Source: Xenophilus aerolatus (GTDB taxonomy: Bacteria; Pseudomonadota; Gammaproteobacteria; Burkholderiales; Burkholderiaceae_C). Taken from it: a stretch of DNA of 64,000 nucleotides. The number at the start of each line of letters is the position of its first letter. The stretch's first letter is position 1. The stretch lies in assembly GCA_029968055.1 (NCBI GenBank), contig JASCNX010000005.1, forward strand, positions 410,346-474,345. The letters run 5' to 3'. The notes below the pieces were generated by a model. That model saw only the letters and a program-made list of their open reading frames with translations, ran no database searches and was not told the DNA's origin. Below are positions 9,415 to 17,591 of the stretch, one piece after another. The position numbers and the translations under genes are program-made.

Positions 9415-9421
9415 GATAATG
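9415..9421. promoter_or_regulatory. shared -10-like box between divergent GNAT and dedA genes
   Basis: GATAAT (9415-9420) read on the plus strand lies 9 bases before the dedA ATG. The same bases read on the minus strand give CATTAT, 9 bases before the GNAT ATG at 9406. It is the only AT-rich spot in the gap. If both are real, both messages have almost no leader. No good -35 is visible on either side, so this is an inference from position. Confidence 0.4.
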
Positions 9422-9429
9422 CCAGCCCC

Positions 9430-10086
9430 ATGGACATCGTCGCCTTCCTCATCGATTTCATCCTGCACGTCGACAAGCACCTGGAGGCCTTCGTCGTCGC
9501 CTACGGCATGTGGGTGTACGCGCTGCTCTTCCTGATCGTGTTCGTCGAGACGGGGGTGGTGGTCATGCCCTTCCTGCCCGGCGATTCGCTGCTCTTCATC
9601 GTCGGCGCGCTGTGCGGCGCGGGGCTGATGAGCTATGGCCTGGCCGTGCCCATCCTCGTGGTGGCGGCGGTTCTGGGCGACCAGTGCAATTTCTCCATCG
9701 GCCGCTATCTCGGGCCCAAGGTGTTCCAGTGGGAGAACTCGCGCTTCTTCAACAAGAAGGCCTTCGACCAGGCGCATGCGTTCTACGAGCGCTATGGCGG
9801 CATCACCATCGTGCTGGCGCGCTTCATGCCGTTCATCCGCACCTTCGCACCCTTCGTCGCGGGCGTGGCGGCGATGGGCCGTGCCAAGTTCACCGCGTAC
9901 AACGTGGGTGGCGCGCTGCTCTGGGTGATCGGCATCTGCACGGCCGGCTACTTCTTCGGCAACCTGCCCTTCGTGAAGGAGCACCTGGACAAGATCATCT
10001 GGGCGCTGATCATCGTTCCGGGGCTGATCGCGATCTTCGGCGCCTGGCGCAGCTCGCGGGCCGGCAAGGCGACGCCGGCAGCCTGA
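9430..10086 (+). CDS. DedA/VTT-family inner-membrane protein
   Basis: A 218-residue polytopic protein of the DedA family, which includes likely undecaprenyl-phosphate and phospholipid flippases involved in envelope maintenance. Seen: FVETGVVVMPFLPGDSLLF, with the conserved E and PGDS; GDQCNFSIGRYLG; and the core motif RFMPFIRTFAPFVAGVAAMGRAKF. Helices are placed as usual, with a last one at 185-205 (IIWALIIVPGLIAIFGAW). The ATG follows a GATAAT box by 9 bases with no ribosome site, suggesting a leaderless message. It ends just before a bidirectional terminator. Confidence 0.92.
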   Translation: MDIVAFLIDFILHVDKHLEAFVVAYGMWVYALLFLIVFVETGVVVMPFLPGDSLLFIVGALCGAGLMSYGLAVPILVVAAVLGDQCNFSIGRYLGPKVFQWENSRFFNKKAFDQAHAFYERYGGITIVLARFMPFIRTFAPFVAGVAAMGRAKFTAYNVGGALLWVIGICTAGYFFGNLPFVKEHLDKIIWALIIVPGLIAIFGAWRSSRAGKATPAA

Positions 10087-10116
10087 CGACCTGCCGGCCC
10101 TCAGGCTCTAAAGCAA

Positions 10117-10146
10117 AAAAGGCGCGCCCTGAGGACGCGCCTTTTC
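10117..10146. terminator. bidirectional intrinsic terminator between dedA and the glycine-zipper gene
   Basis: AAAAGGCGCG pairs with CGCGCCTTTT around a short loop, giving A-run and T-run on either side of a GC stem. It therefore works as a rho-independent terminator for dedA on the plus strand and for the convergent lipoprotein gene on the minus strand. Confidence 0.85.
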
Positions 10147-10166
10147 CGTTGTTGCCGTTCGGCCGC

Positions 10167-10451
10167 TCAATAGCGCGGGCCGTTGTTCGGGTAGTAGGAA
10201 CCCGGCGGGTAGTACTGCTGCTGGTAGTTCCGCTCGTCGACATTGCGGCCGACCTGGTTGCCGATGACGCCGCCGATGGCCGCGCCACCCAGCGTCGCAC
10301 CGGTGTTGCCGCCGATGGCGTGGCCGACCGCAGCGCCGCCGAGGGCGCCGATGCCCGTGCCCAGATTCTGGTTGGGTCCGCTCGCGCAGCCCGCCAGTGC
10401 CATGACCGACGAGGCGGCCGCTGCAGCAATCCAATAACGCGACTTGATCAT
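10167..10451 (-). CDS. glycine-zipper 2TM-domain lipoprotein
   Basis: A 94-residue lipoprotein. The signal ends in lipobox MALAGC (Cys about residue 22). The body is a glycine zipper (TGIGALGGAAVGHAIGG, then TLGGAAIGGVIGNQVG), the two-helix hairpin of Rick_17kDa/SlyB-like outer-membrane lipoproteins. The tail is rich in Tyr, Pro, Asn and Gln. I chose ATG 10451, preceded by AAAGGTGG at good distance; an upstream ATG would put a charged stretch before the signal. Probably an envelope-stability or stress lipoprotein. It converges on dedA at the shared terminator. Confidence 0.85.
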   Translation of the reverse strand: MIKSRYWIAAAAASSVMALAGCASGPNQNLGTGIGALGGAAVGHAIGGNTGATLGGAAIGGVIGNQVGRNVDERNYQQQYYPPGSYYPNNGPRY

Positions 10452-10608
10452 GAGGTCCACCTTTCTGTTTGAGGATGGGCTCATCTTGCGCAACGCGGCG
10501 CCGCAGCGGGTGTAGGAACCGGCCGATGGCCCCTGTGCGACGGCAAGGGCCGCGGGGTGTGCGGCGCCGCCTCACCGCCTCGCGCGCCGAAGGCGCGACG
10601 ACGACGGC

Positions 10609-12132
10609 TCAGAGCTGCCGGCTGCGCGCCAGCGGCGGGTTCTGCGCGAAATAGCGCTGGATGCCGCGCATCAGCGCGTCAGCCAGGTCTTCCTGGTAGG
10701 CAACGGTGCGCAGCTTCGCTTCTTCCTCGGGATTGCTGATGAAGGCCGTCTCGACCAGCACGCTCGGGATGTCGGGCGCCTTGAGCACCGCGAAGCCGGC
10801 CTGCTCGACGCTGCCCTTGTGCAGCCGCGCGCCGATGCCCCTGATCTCGCCCAGCATCGCCGTGCCGAGCTTGAGGCTGTCGTTGATCTGCGCCGTGGTG
10901 CTCATGTCGAGCAGCGCGCGCTGCACCTGTGCCTCGTGCTCGCCCACGTTGACGCCGCCGACGCGGTCGGCCTGGTTCTCCTTGTTGGCCAGCCAGCGGG
11001 CGGCACTGCTGGAGGCGCCACCCTGGCTGAGCGCGAAGACGCTCGCGCCGCGCGCGGCCGGCGTGGTGAAGGCATCGGCATGGATGCTCACGAACAGGTC
11101 GGCCTGCACGCGCCGCGCCTTCTGCACCCGCACCTGCAGCGGCACGAAGAAGTCGGCGTCGCGCGTGAGGAAGGCGCGCATCGGGTTGCCGTTGACGCTG
11201 GCCGCGTTGATGCGGTCGCGCAGGCGGTGCGCGACCTGCAGCACGATGTCCTTCTCGCGCGTGCCCGCGGGGCCCATCGCGCCGGGGTCTTCGCCGCCAT
11301 GGCCCGGGTCGAGCGCCACGATGATGATGCGGTCGGTGCGGCTGGCAGTGGCGGTGTTGGGCACCGGCCGCGAGGGCACGGGCGCCGGGGCCGGCCGCGC
11401 AGGCGCGGCGCCGGCCACCGGCGGCAGCGGCGCGGGCGCGGCAGGATTCGGCGTCTCGCGGGCGGCCGGGCCGGGCGGCGGCGACGGCCGCATCGACTGC
11501 TGCGCCATCAGCTCGCCCAGCGGATCGGGCGCCGGCGCGGCGGGGCGGGATGGCAGCGGCGGCGCTTCGCCGGGGCGTGCAGCCTCGCGCGGCGCGGTGC
11601 CGGCCACGGTGGCGTCGCTGCCGCCGCCACGCGTGTCGCGCAGGCGTTCGGCGATCAGCGACTCGAGCGGGTCGACCGCCTGCGCGGGGTACAGGTCGAG
11701 CACCAGCCGGTCGCGGTAGGCGGCGATCGGCGCAAGCGAGAAGACCTGCGGCAGCACCGCCTGCTTGAGGTCGAACACGATGCGCACGACCGAGGGCGCG
11801 TTCTGGCCCACCCGCAGGCCGGCGATGTAGGGGTCGTCGGGCCGCACCTTGCCCACCAGGTCGCGCAGGGCAGGGTTGAGGTCGATGCCCTTGATGTCCA
11901 CGGCCAGCCGCGGCGGGCTGCCGACCACCAGCTGCTGCGTCTGGAGCCGGCCGTCGGATTCGATGGTGATGCGCGTGTAGTCGTTGGCGGGCCACACCCG
12001 CACGGCGACGATGGTGGCGCCGCGTGCGATCTGCTGGGCGCCCAGCAGCAGCACCAGCGTGCCGGCCTTGAGCAGTTGGCGGCGCGCGCCGTCTTTGGCG
12101 GAAGAAGGGGGGTTGTCGTTGGGTAGGCTCAT
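10609..12132 (-). CDS. amiC: N-acetylmuramoyl-L-alanine amidase AmiC
   Basis: Cleaves the stem peptide from N-acetylmuramic acid in septal peptidoglycan during daughter-cell separation. The 507-residue protein starts with a twin-arginine-like signal (ARRQLLKAGTLVLLLGAQQIARGA), fitting Tat export of AmiC. An AMIN domain (about 40-150) targets the septum, a Pro/Ala-rich linker follows (about 165-265), and the Amidase_3 zinc domain is at 270-500 with DPGHGGEDPGA, a Glu after GTRE, SIHADAF and VLVETAFISNPEEE. The start overlaps the tsaE stop (ATGA, 12129-12132). This tsaE-amiC-(mutL) order matches the E. coli yjeE-amiB-mutL cluster. Confidence 0.95.
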   Translation of the reverse strand: MSLPNDNPPSSAKDGARRQLLKAGTLVLLLGAQQIARGATIVAVRVWPANDYTRITIESDGRLQTQQLVVGSPPRLAVDIKGIDLNPALRDLVGKVRPDDPYIAGLRVGQNAPSVVRIVFDLKQAVLPQVFSLAPIAAYRDRLVLDLYPAQAVDPLESLIAERLRDTRGGGSDATVAGTAPREAARPGEAPPLPSRPAAPAPDPLGELMAQQSMRPSPPPGPAARETPNPAAPAPLPPVAGAAPARPAPAPVPSRPVPNTATASRTDRIIIVALDPGHGGEDPGAMGPAGTREKDIVLQVAHRLRDRINAASVNGNPMRAFLTRDADFFVPLQVRVQKARRVQADLFVSIHADAFTTPAARGASVFALSQGGASSSAARWLANKENQADRVGGVNVGEHEAQVQRALLDMSTTAQINDSLKLGTAMLGEIRGIGARLHKGSVEQAGFAVLKAPDIPSVLVETAFISNPEEEAKLRTVAYQEDLADALMRGIQRYFAQNPPLARSRQL

Positions 12133-12590
12133 GCAACGGTGGCGGCAGCCAGCAGTTCGCGTCCGCGCGCAGTGTGGGCGTGCAACGTGACAGTGCGGAG
12201 GTCGTCGTCGCTCATTGCTTCTATTTTAATAGCAAGGTCAGCAACCGGAATGCGCCCCGCGGCATTGTTCGGCCATTCGGCCAGCTTGAGCCCCGGGGCC
12301 GCGAAGATGTCGCGGAAGCCGGCGTCGTCCCACTCGCGCGGATCGCCGAAGCGGTAGAAGTCGAAATGGTGGACGGCCAGGCCGTCAGGCGCCGCGTGCG
12401 GTTCCACCACCGCATAGGTGGGGCTCTTGATGCGGCCCGTGACACCGAGCGCGCGCAGCAGGTGGCGCACGAAGGTGGTCTTGCCCGCGCCCAGCTCGCC
12501 ATGCAGGGTGAGGAAGGCGTCGCGCAACGCGGGCGCCGCGGCCAGGCGCTGCGCGAAGCGGTCGGTGTCGTCCTCGTCCTGCCACCGCAC
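12129..12590 (-). CDS. tsaE: tRNA threonylcarbamoyladenosine biosynthesis ATPase TsaE
   Basis: ATPase of the TsaBDE complex that makes t6A37 in ANN-decoding tRNAs. Seen: P-loop [20 protein letters not shown], then SPTYAVVE and HHFDFYRF, and LAEWPNN, all family motifs. No ATG fits. I chose GTG 12590 ([12 protein letters not shown]), which gives 153 residues, the same as E. coli TsaE, and lies downstream of the divergent promoter region. A TTG at 12647 would add 19 residues and overlap queG. It is coupled to amiC by an ATGA overlap. Codons for LAIKIEA (12215-12235) coincide with an AT-rich inverted repeat. Confidence 0.88.
   Translation of the reverse strand: MRWQDEDDTDRFAQRLAAAPALRDAFLTLHGELGAGKTTFVRHLLRALGVTGRIKSPTYAVVEPHAAPDGLAVHHFDFYRFGDPREWDDAGFRDIFAAPGLKLAEWPNNAAGRIPVADLAIKIEAMSDDDLRTVTLHAHTARGRELLAAATVA
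12215..12235. repeat. AT-rich inverted repeat inside tsaE
   Basis: TTGCT-TCTATTTTA-ATAGCAA forms an imperfect inverted repeat in otherwise GC-rich coding DNA. Read on the minus strand it contains GCTATTAAAATAGAAGC, similar in form to the 17-base head of the mutL element. On the plus strand it is followed by AACCGGAATGCGCCCCGCGGCATTGTTC, which loosely resembles the downstream half of such elements. Confidence 0.35.
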
Positions 12591-12617
12591 GGTCGCAGTC
12601 GCGGGAGAGGGCGTTCC

Positions 12618-12623
12618 TACAAT
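12618..12623 (+). promoter_or_regulatory. -10 hexamer TACAAT upstream of queG
   Basis: TACAAT ends 6 bases before the GTG at 12630 and 42 bases before a second GTG at 12666. The reverse strand of the next bases reads GATTGT, which could serve tsaE. No clear -35. If this promoter is real, queG translation starts either at the mRNA 5' end (GTG 12630) or at GTG 12666, which has a CGGAAA ribosome-site-like stretch. Confidence 0.45.
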
Positions 12624-12629
12624 CGATGG

Positions 12630-13727
12630 GTGGTCGTCGGCACTCAACTCGTCACTCGGAAACTCGTGGCCCACATCAATGCGTGGGCGCGGGAGCTGGG
12701 ATTCTCCCAAATCGGCGTGGCCGGCATCGACCTGTCGAGCGCCGAGCCCGGCCTGCGCCAGTGGCTGGACAACGGCTTCCACGGCGAAATGGACTACATG
12801 GCCGCGCACGGCATGCGCCGGGCGCGCCCGGCCGAGCTGGTGCCGGGCACAGTGAGCGTGATCACCGCCCGCATGAACTACCTGCCCCGCGAGACGCCGC
12901 CCGACTGGCAGGCCGTGGAATGGGCGCGGCTGCAGCGGCCCGGCGAGGGCGTGGTGTCGACCTACGCCCGCGGCCGGGACTACCACAAGGTGATGCGCGC
13001 GCGCCTGCAGCGCCTGGCCGACCGCATCGCGCAAGAGCTGGGTCCCTTCGGGCACCGCGTCTTCACCGACTCGGCGCCGGTGCTGGAGGCCGAGCTCGCC
13101 GCACGCAGCGGGCAGGGCTGGCGCGGCAAGCACACGCTGGTGCTGGACCGCGAAGCCGGCTCGATGTTCTTCCTGGGCGAGATCTACGTCGACCTCGCGC
13201 TGCCGCACAGCCAGCCCGTCAGCGCGCACTGCGGCAGCTGCCGCGCCTGCATGGACGTGTGCCCCACGCAGGCCATCCTCGCGCCGGGCCGGCTGGACGC
13301 GCGGCGCTGCATCTCCTACCTCACGATCGAGCATGCGGGCTCCATCCCGCTGGAACTGCGCCCGCGCATGGGCAACCGCATCTACGGCTGCGACGACTGC
13401 CAGCTGGCCTGCCCCTGGAACAAGTTCGCGCAGCGCGGCACGCTGGCCGATTTCGACGTGCGGCCGGGCCTCGCGGGCGAGCCGCTGGCGGCACTCTTCG
13501 CGTGGGACGAGCCGACCTTCCTGAATCGCAGCGAGGGCGGCCCGATCCGCCGCATCGGCCACCTGCGCTGGCTGCGCAACATCGCCGTCGCGCTGGGCAA
13601 TGCGCTGCGCGGCGGCGACGCCTCGGCCGCGCAGGCACTGGCCACGCGCCGCGAGCATCCCGATGCGCTGGTGCGCGAGCACGTGCACTGGGGCCTTGCG
13701 CAGGCCAGGCTGCAGGTGCGGCCCTAG
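12630..13727 (+). CDS. queG: epoxyqueuosine reductase QueG
   Basis: Cobalamin- and Fe-S-dependent enzyme for the last step of queuosine formation in tRNA. Seen: [68 protein letters not shown], and two 4Fe-4S clusters in [16 protein letters not shown] (residues about 201-216) and [11 protein letters not shown]. Length is 365 residues from GTG 12630; the alternative GTG 12666 gives 353. It diverges from tsaE, as in the E. coli yjeS-yjeE pair. A hairpin follows the stop. Confidence 0.93.
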   Translation: MVVGTQLVTRKLVAHINAWARELGFSQIGVAGIDLSSAEPGLRQWLDNGFHGEMDYMAAHGMRRARPAELVPGTVSVITARMNYLPRETPPDWQAVEWARLQRPGEGVVSTYARGRDYHKVMRARLQRLADRIAQELGPFGHRVFTDSAPVLEAELAARSGQGWRGKHTLVLDREAGSMFFLGEIYVDLALPHSQPVSAHCGSCRACMDVCPTQAILAPGRLDARRCISYLTIEHAGSIPLELRPRMGNRIYGCDDCQLACPWNKFAQRGTLADFDVRPGLAGEPLAALFAWDEPTFLNRSEGGPIRRIGHLRWLRNIAVALGNALRGGDASAAQALATRREHPDALVREHVHWGLAQARLQVRP

Positions 13728-13761
13728 CGGCACGGGCACGCCTGACGCGGCGCTGCGGCCA

Positions 13762-13785
13762 CTTCGCGTGCGAGCGAAGGCTTTC
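13762..13785. terminator. possible terminator between queG and the AEC carrier
   Basis: CTTCGC (13762-13767) pairs with GCGAAG (13774-13779) and is followed by GCTTTC. The stem is short and the T-run weak, so this is a modest candidate for ending queG; the convergent AEC gene ends at the same place. Confidence 0.35.
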
Positions 13786-14689
13786 AGCGTGGCAGGCTCA
13801 GCGCGAAGGGCAGGCTGAGCATGCCCAGCAGCGTCGACAGCGTGACCAGGCCCGCCACGAAGGGCCCGTTGTAGCCCATGCGCGCGGCCAGCACGTAGGC
13901 GCTCGAGGCGGTCGGCACGGCCGAGAAGGCCATCAGCACCGCCCCCTGTGCCGGCGGCAGGCGCAGCGCGAGCGCCAGGCCCCAGGCAATCAGCGGCAGC
14001 ACGAGGTGGCGGATCGCGAGCACCGACACTGCCAGCAGCTTGCCGCGCGCCAGGCTGGCGAACTGCATGCCCGCGCCCGCGGCCAGCAACCCGAGGGCCA
14101 GCGACGCGGCGCCGATGCGCGACACCGCGGGCTCGAGCCAGCCCGGAATGCGCAGGCCCAGCAGGTTGGCGGCCAGGCCCGTGGCGGTGGCGATGATCAG
14201 CGGGTTGCGCACCAGCTGCCGCAGGAAGCCCGACTGGCCATGGCGCGCCATCGGCCACACGGCCGCCACGTTCATCAGCGGCACGCACACGCCGATCAGG
14301 ACGGCGATCATCAGCAGCCCCTCGGCGCCCGCCAGGCGCTCGGCCATCGTCAGGCAGATGAAGGAGTTAAAGCGGAAGGCGATCTGCACGCTGGCCGCGT
14401 GGTCGCGCCGGTCGATGCGGGAACCGAGGACGGGCAGGAAGGGCAGTGCGTAGGCCAGCCCGATGCCCGCCAGCCCGATGCCCACGCCCGCTGCGAGCAG
14501 GTGCGAGGTGGTGCCGAAATCGATCGGGCTGCGCACGATCGAATGGAACAGCAGCACCGGAAAGAGAAAGTAGTAGACCAGGCTCTCGACCTGGTCCCAC
14601 ACGCGGCGGTCGAGGGCGGTGTAGCGGCACAGCAGCCAGCCGCAGGCGATGAGGGAGAAATCGGGGACGAGCAGCTGCGCAGGGTTCAC
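13784..14689 (-). CDS. AEC (auxin efflux carrier)-family transporter
   Basis: A 301-residue inner-membrane carrier with about 10 hydrophobic helices. Typical AEC features are [14 protein letters not shown] at the start, the [10 protein letters not shown] segment with a conserved Asn in the first bundle, and the second half [38 protein letters not shown], the AEC signature. Bacterial members export malonate, malate or other carboxylates, but the substrate here is unknown. The start is GTG 14689 ([11 protein letters not shown]), six bases after a TATGCT box on the minus strand, so the mRNA may be leaderless. It converges on queG. Confidence 0.85.
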   Translation of the reverse strand: MNPAQLLVPDFSLIACGWLLCRYTALDRRVWDQVESLVYYFLFPVLLFHSIVRSPIDFGTTSHLLAAGVGIGLAGIGLAYALPFLPVLGSRIDRRDHAASVQIAFRFNSFICLTMAERLAGAEGLLMIAVLIGVCVPLMNVAAVWPMARHGQSGFLRQLVRNPLIIATATGLAANLLGLRIPGWLEPAVSRIGAASLALGLLAAGAGMQFASLARGKLLAVSVLAIRHLVLPLIAWGLALALRLPPAQGAVLMAFSAVPTASSAYVLAARMGYNGPFVAGLVTLSTLLGMLSLPFALSLPR

Positions 14690-14695
14690 CGGCCG

Positions 14696-14701
14696 AGCAT
14701 A
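14696..14701 (-). promoter_or_regulatory. -10-like TATGCT for the AEC carrier gene
   Basis: On the minus strand TATGCT is followed by CGGCCG and then the GTG start at 14689, leaving no room for a ribosome site. It fits the leaderless pattern of several genes in this window. No strong -35 seen. Confidence 0.4.
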
Positions 14702-14887
14702 TCGGAGCGCTCGCGCATGCCCGGGCCGCCGCACCACCCCGCGCGAGCGGCGCGGACCGGCGCCTCAATTCCACCCGATTTATGGGTAATCCATGGGAAG
14801 TGGGCCGCGGTGCAGCATTTAGCATGCGCGGTCGCGTGCATGGGGTTTCCGGTGCACCTCACTTCCAAGACACAAGGAGTTATGACG

Positions 14888-15868
14888 ATGCAACGTCGCC
14901 AGTGGAATGCCCTCGCCAACAGCGCCATGCTCGCCGCGCTGGTCGCGGCGCCCGCCGCCTTCGCCCAGGGCTATCCCGACAAGCCGATCGAACTGCAGGT
15001 GCCGTTCGCGCCCGGCGGCACCACCGACATCGTCGCCCGCGTCGTGGCCGATCCGCTCGGCAAGGTGCTGGGCCAGCCGGTGGTGGTGGTCAACAAGGCC
15101 GGCGGCGGCGGCGCCGTGGGAGCGCTGGAGACCTCGCGCGCCGCACCCGATGGCTACAAGCTCGGCGTGGCGACGGTGTCGAGCACGGCGGCCAATCCGG
15201 CCATCAACCCCAAGACGCCCTACAACCCGATCACCGACTTCACGCCCATCATCAACATCGCGGCCACGCCCAACGTGATCGCGGTGAACCCGAACTTCCC
15301 GGCCAAGGATTACGCGGCCTTCATCGCCGAACTCAAGAAGAGCCCGGGCAAGTACTCGTACGGTTCGTCGGGCACGGGCGGCATCGGCCACCTGCTGATG
15401 GAGCTGTACAAGAGCATGACGAACACCTTCGTCACGCACATCCCCTACCGCGGTGCCGGCCCGGCACTGAACGACGTGGTGGCCGGCCAGGTGCCGATCA
15501 TCTTCGACAACCTGCCTTCGGCGCTGCCCTTCATCAAGGCCGGCAAGCTGGTGCCGATCGTCGTGGCCGCGCCCCAGCGCCTGAAGGACCTGCCCAACGT
15601 GCCCACCTTCAAGGAAGTGGGGCTGGAGCCGGTGAACCGCATGGCCTACTACGGCATCCTCGGCCCGAAGAATCTGCCCAAGGACGTGGTCGACAAGATC
15701 AGCGCCGGCACCAAGAAGGCGCTGGAGGACCCGGCCGTCAAGAAGCGCATCGAGGACACGGGCTCGATCATCGTGGCCAACACGCCGCAGCAGTTCGCCG
15801 ACCAGATCAAGGCCGAGTACGACGTGTACAAGCAGGTCGTGCAGAAGCAGAAGCTCACGCTGGACTGA
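14888..15868 (+). CDS. Bug/TctC-family tripartite tricarboxylate transporter substrate-binding protein
   Basis: A periplasmic binding protein, 326 residues, with a Sec signal ([21 protein letters not shown]) cut after AFAQ. Typical Bug motifs are [66 protein letters not shown] and [10 protein letters not shown]. Such proteins bind carboxylates and other small molecules and are strongly expanded in Burkholderiales, usually without their own TctAB, as here. AAGGAG at 14874-14879 lies 8 bases before ATG 14888 but only 2 before the upstream ATG 14882, so I chose 14888. A strong terminator follows. Confidence 0.93.
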   Translation: MQRRQWNALANSAMLAALVAAPAAFAQGYPDKPIELQVPFAPGGTTDIVARVVADPLGKVLGQPVVVVNKAGGGGAVGALETSRAAPDGYKLGVATVSSTAANPAINPKTPYNPITDFTPIINIAATPNVIAVNPNFPAKDYAAFIAELKKSPGKYSYGSSGTGGIGHLLMELYKSMTNTFVTHIPYRGAGPALNDVVAGQVPIIFDNLPSALPFIKAGKLVPIVVAAPQRLKDLPNVPTFKEVGLEPVNRMAYYGILGPKNLPKDVVDKISAGTKKALEDPAVKKRIEDTGSIIVANTPQQFADQIKAEYDVYKQVVQKQKLTLD

Positions 15869-15889
15869 GACGCGCACCGTGCTGCCACC

Positions 15890-15917
15890 GGGCCGCCTTC
15901 GGGCGGCCCTTTCTTTT
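15890..15917 (+). terminator. intrinsic terminator after the Bug receptor gene
   Basis: GGGCCGCC, tetraloop TTCG, then GGCGGCCC (15890-15909) and a T-rich run TTTCTTTT. A textbook rho-independent terminator. Confidence 0.92.
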
Positions 15918-15919
15918 GC

Positions 15920-15925
15920 TATCTT
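15920..15925 (+). promoter_or_regulatory. -10-like TATCTT for xerD
   Basis: TATCTT directly follows the terminator and ends 6 bases before the xerD ATG at 15932 (spacer CGTGCG). No ribosome site fits between, so a leaderless xerD message is suggested. The -35 region would fall inside the terminator stem and is not convincing. Confidence 0.4.
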
Positions 15926-15931
15926 CGTGCG

Positions 15932-16840
15932 ATGACCGCCGCGGCCGCCGCTTCGCCCACCCCCGAGATCGACGAGTTCATCGACGCGTTGTGGCTGGAG
16001 CACGGCCTGTCGAAGAACACGCTGGCAGCCTACCGGCGCGACCTCGCGCTCTTCGGCCAGTGGCTGGCCGGACGCGGGCTGGCGATGGACGCCGCGCGCG
16101 AACACGACCTGCAGGCCTACATGGGCGCGCGCATGGCCGACAGGGGCAAGGCGACCTCGGCCAACCGGCGGCTCACCGTGTTCAAGCGCTACTACCGCTG
16201 GGCCCTGCGCGAGCGGCGCATCACGGCCGATCCCACGCTGCGCCTCGTGCCCGCCCGCCAGGCGCTGCGCGTGCCCAAGACGCTGAGCGAATCGCAGGTC
16301 GACGCGCTGCTGGCCGCGCCCGACCTCGACACGCCGCTGGGCCTGCGCGACCGCGCGATGCTGGAGCTGATGTACGCCAGCGGCCTGCGCGTGAGCGAGC
16401 TGGTGGCGATGAAGACCTTCGACCTGAGCCTCAACGACGGCGTGCTGCGCGTGCTGGGCAAGGGCAACAAGGAGCGCCTCGTGCCCTTCGGCCAGGAGGC
16501 GCGCCGCTGGATCGAGCGCTACATCGCAGAGGCACGGCCGGTCATCCTCGGCGGGCAGCAGACGGCGGATTTCTTCGTCACCGCACGCGGCGCCGGCATG
16601 ACGCGCGCCATGTTCTGGGTCATCGTCAAGAAGCAGGCCGGGGCTGCGGGCATCCATGTGCCGCTGTCGCCCCACACGCTGCGCCATGCCTTCGCCACGC
16701 ACCTGCTCAACCACGGGGCCGACCTGCGCGCCGTGCAACTGCTGCTGGGGCATGCGGACATCTCGACCACCACCATCTACACGCACGTGGCCCGCGAGCG
16801 CCTGAAGCAGCTGCATGCGCAGCACCACCCCCGTGGCTGA
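15932..16840 (+). CDS. xerD: site-specific tyrosine recombinase XerD
   Basis: With XerC it resolves chromosome dimers at dif. The 302-residue protein has the SAM-like N-terminal core-binding domain (LWLEHGLSKNTLAAYRRDLALF) and the catalytic domain with all active residues: Arg in SGLRVSEL, Lys in GKGNKERLVP, His and Arg in HTLRHAFATHLL, His in LGHADISTTTIYTHV and the nucleophile Tyr in the same stretch. The TSANRRLTVFKRYYRWA block favours XerD over XerC. It lies between a terminator and the DUF72 gene, which overlaps its 3' end by 26 bases. Confidence 0.93.
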   Translation: MTAAAAASPTPEIDEFIDALWLEHGLSKNTLAAYRRDLALFGQWLAGRGLAMDAAREHDLQAYMGARMADRGKATSANRRLTVFKRYYRWALRERRITADPTLRLVPARQALRVPKTLSESQVDALLAAPDLDTPLGLRDRAMLELMYASGLRVSELVAMKTFDLSLNDGVLRVLGKGNKERLVPFGQEARRWIERYIAEARPVILGGQQTADFFVTARGAGMTRAMFWVIVKKQAGAAGIHVPLSPHTLRHAFATHLLNHGADLRAVQLLLGHADISTTTIYTHVARERLKQLHAQHHPRG

Positions 16841-17591
16841 GCTGCCCGGCATCCGCGTGGGCTGCGCGGGATGGAGCCTGCCACGCGCCCAGTGGCCGCG
16901 CTTCCCGGCCGAGGGCAGCCACCTGGCGCGCTATGCGGCGCGCTTCGACGCGGCGGAGATCGACACCAGCTTCTACCGCCCGCATCGCATGCAGACCTAT
17001 GCGCGCTGGGCGGCGGCGACGCCGCCGCAGTTCCGTTTTGCCGTCAAGCTGCCCAAGGCCATCACGCACGAGGCGCGCCTCGAGGGCGCGCGGGATGCGC
17101 TCGATGCCTTCCTCGGCGAGGTCGAGGGGCTCGGCCCGAAGCTGGGCTGCCTGCTGATCCAGCTCGCGCCGAGCCATGCCTTCGACGCCACCGTGCTACA
17201 GCGCTTCCTGGCGGACCTGCGGCGACGGCACGACGGCCCGGTCGCGATCGAGCCGCGCCACGCGTCGTGGTTCGCGCCCGAGGCCGACGCGCTGCTGGCG
17301 CGGGAACGCGTGGCGCGCGTGCTGGCCGACCCGGTGCTGCACCCGGGTGGCGAATGGCCGGGTGGCTGGCCGCAACTGGTGTACCTTCGGCTGCACGGTC
17401 GCCCGCGCACGTACTGGTCGGCCTACGACGAGGCCCTGCTGGCGCGGCTGGCGCTGCGCCTGCAGCAGGCGCGCGACGACGGTGCGGCCTGCTGGTGCAT
17501 CCTCGACAACACCGCCGGCGGCGAGGCCGTCGGCAATGCGCTGACGCTCAAGGCGCGGCTACCGCATCAGACCCACCAGGAGACGACATGA
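16815..17591 (+). CDS. DUF72 (YecE-like) TIM-barrel protein
   Basis: A 258-residue DUF72 protein. Signatures are IRVGCAGWSLPR at the start, IDTSFYRPHRMQTYARWAAATPPQFRFAVKLPKAITHEARL, VAIEPRHASWF, and LVYLRLHGRPRTYWSAYDEALL, followed by CWCILDNTAGGEAVGNALTL. The family folds as a TIM barrel; its biochemical role is not firmly known. The first bases overlap xerD by 26, and the stop overlaps the next Bug receptor gene (ATGA at 17588-17591), implying translational coupling on both sides. Confidence 0.9.
   Translation: MRSTTPVAELPGIRVGCAGWSLPRAQWPRFPAEGSHLARYAARFDAAEIDTSFYRPHRMQTYARWAAATPPQFRFAVKLPKAITHEARLEGARDALDAFLGEVEGLGPKLGCLLIQLAPSHAFDATVLQRFLADLRRRHDGPVAIEPRHASWFAPEADALLARERVARVLADPVLHPGGEWPGGWPQLVYLRLHGRPRTYWSAYDEALLARLALRLQQARDDGAACWCILDNTAGGEAVGNALTLKARLPHQTHQETT

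Noticed and set aside
12648..14288. upstream extension of the tsaE frame over queG and the AEC gene
   Set aside because: Product before the TsaE domain is low-complexity and antisense to queG; TsaE has normal length from the internal start.
14690..14887. possible attachment site or riboswitch in the gap before the first Bug receptor
   Set aside because: Only short imperfect palindromes (TATGGGTAATCCATGG) are present; no conserved riboswitch core, tRNA-like end or integrase partner. XerD downstream is the housekeeping enzyme, not a phage integrase.
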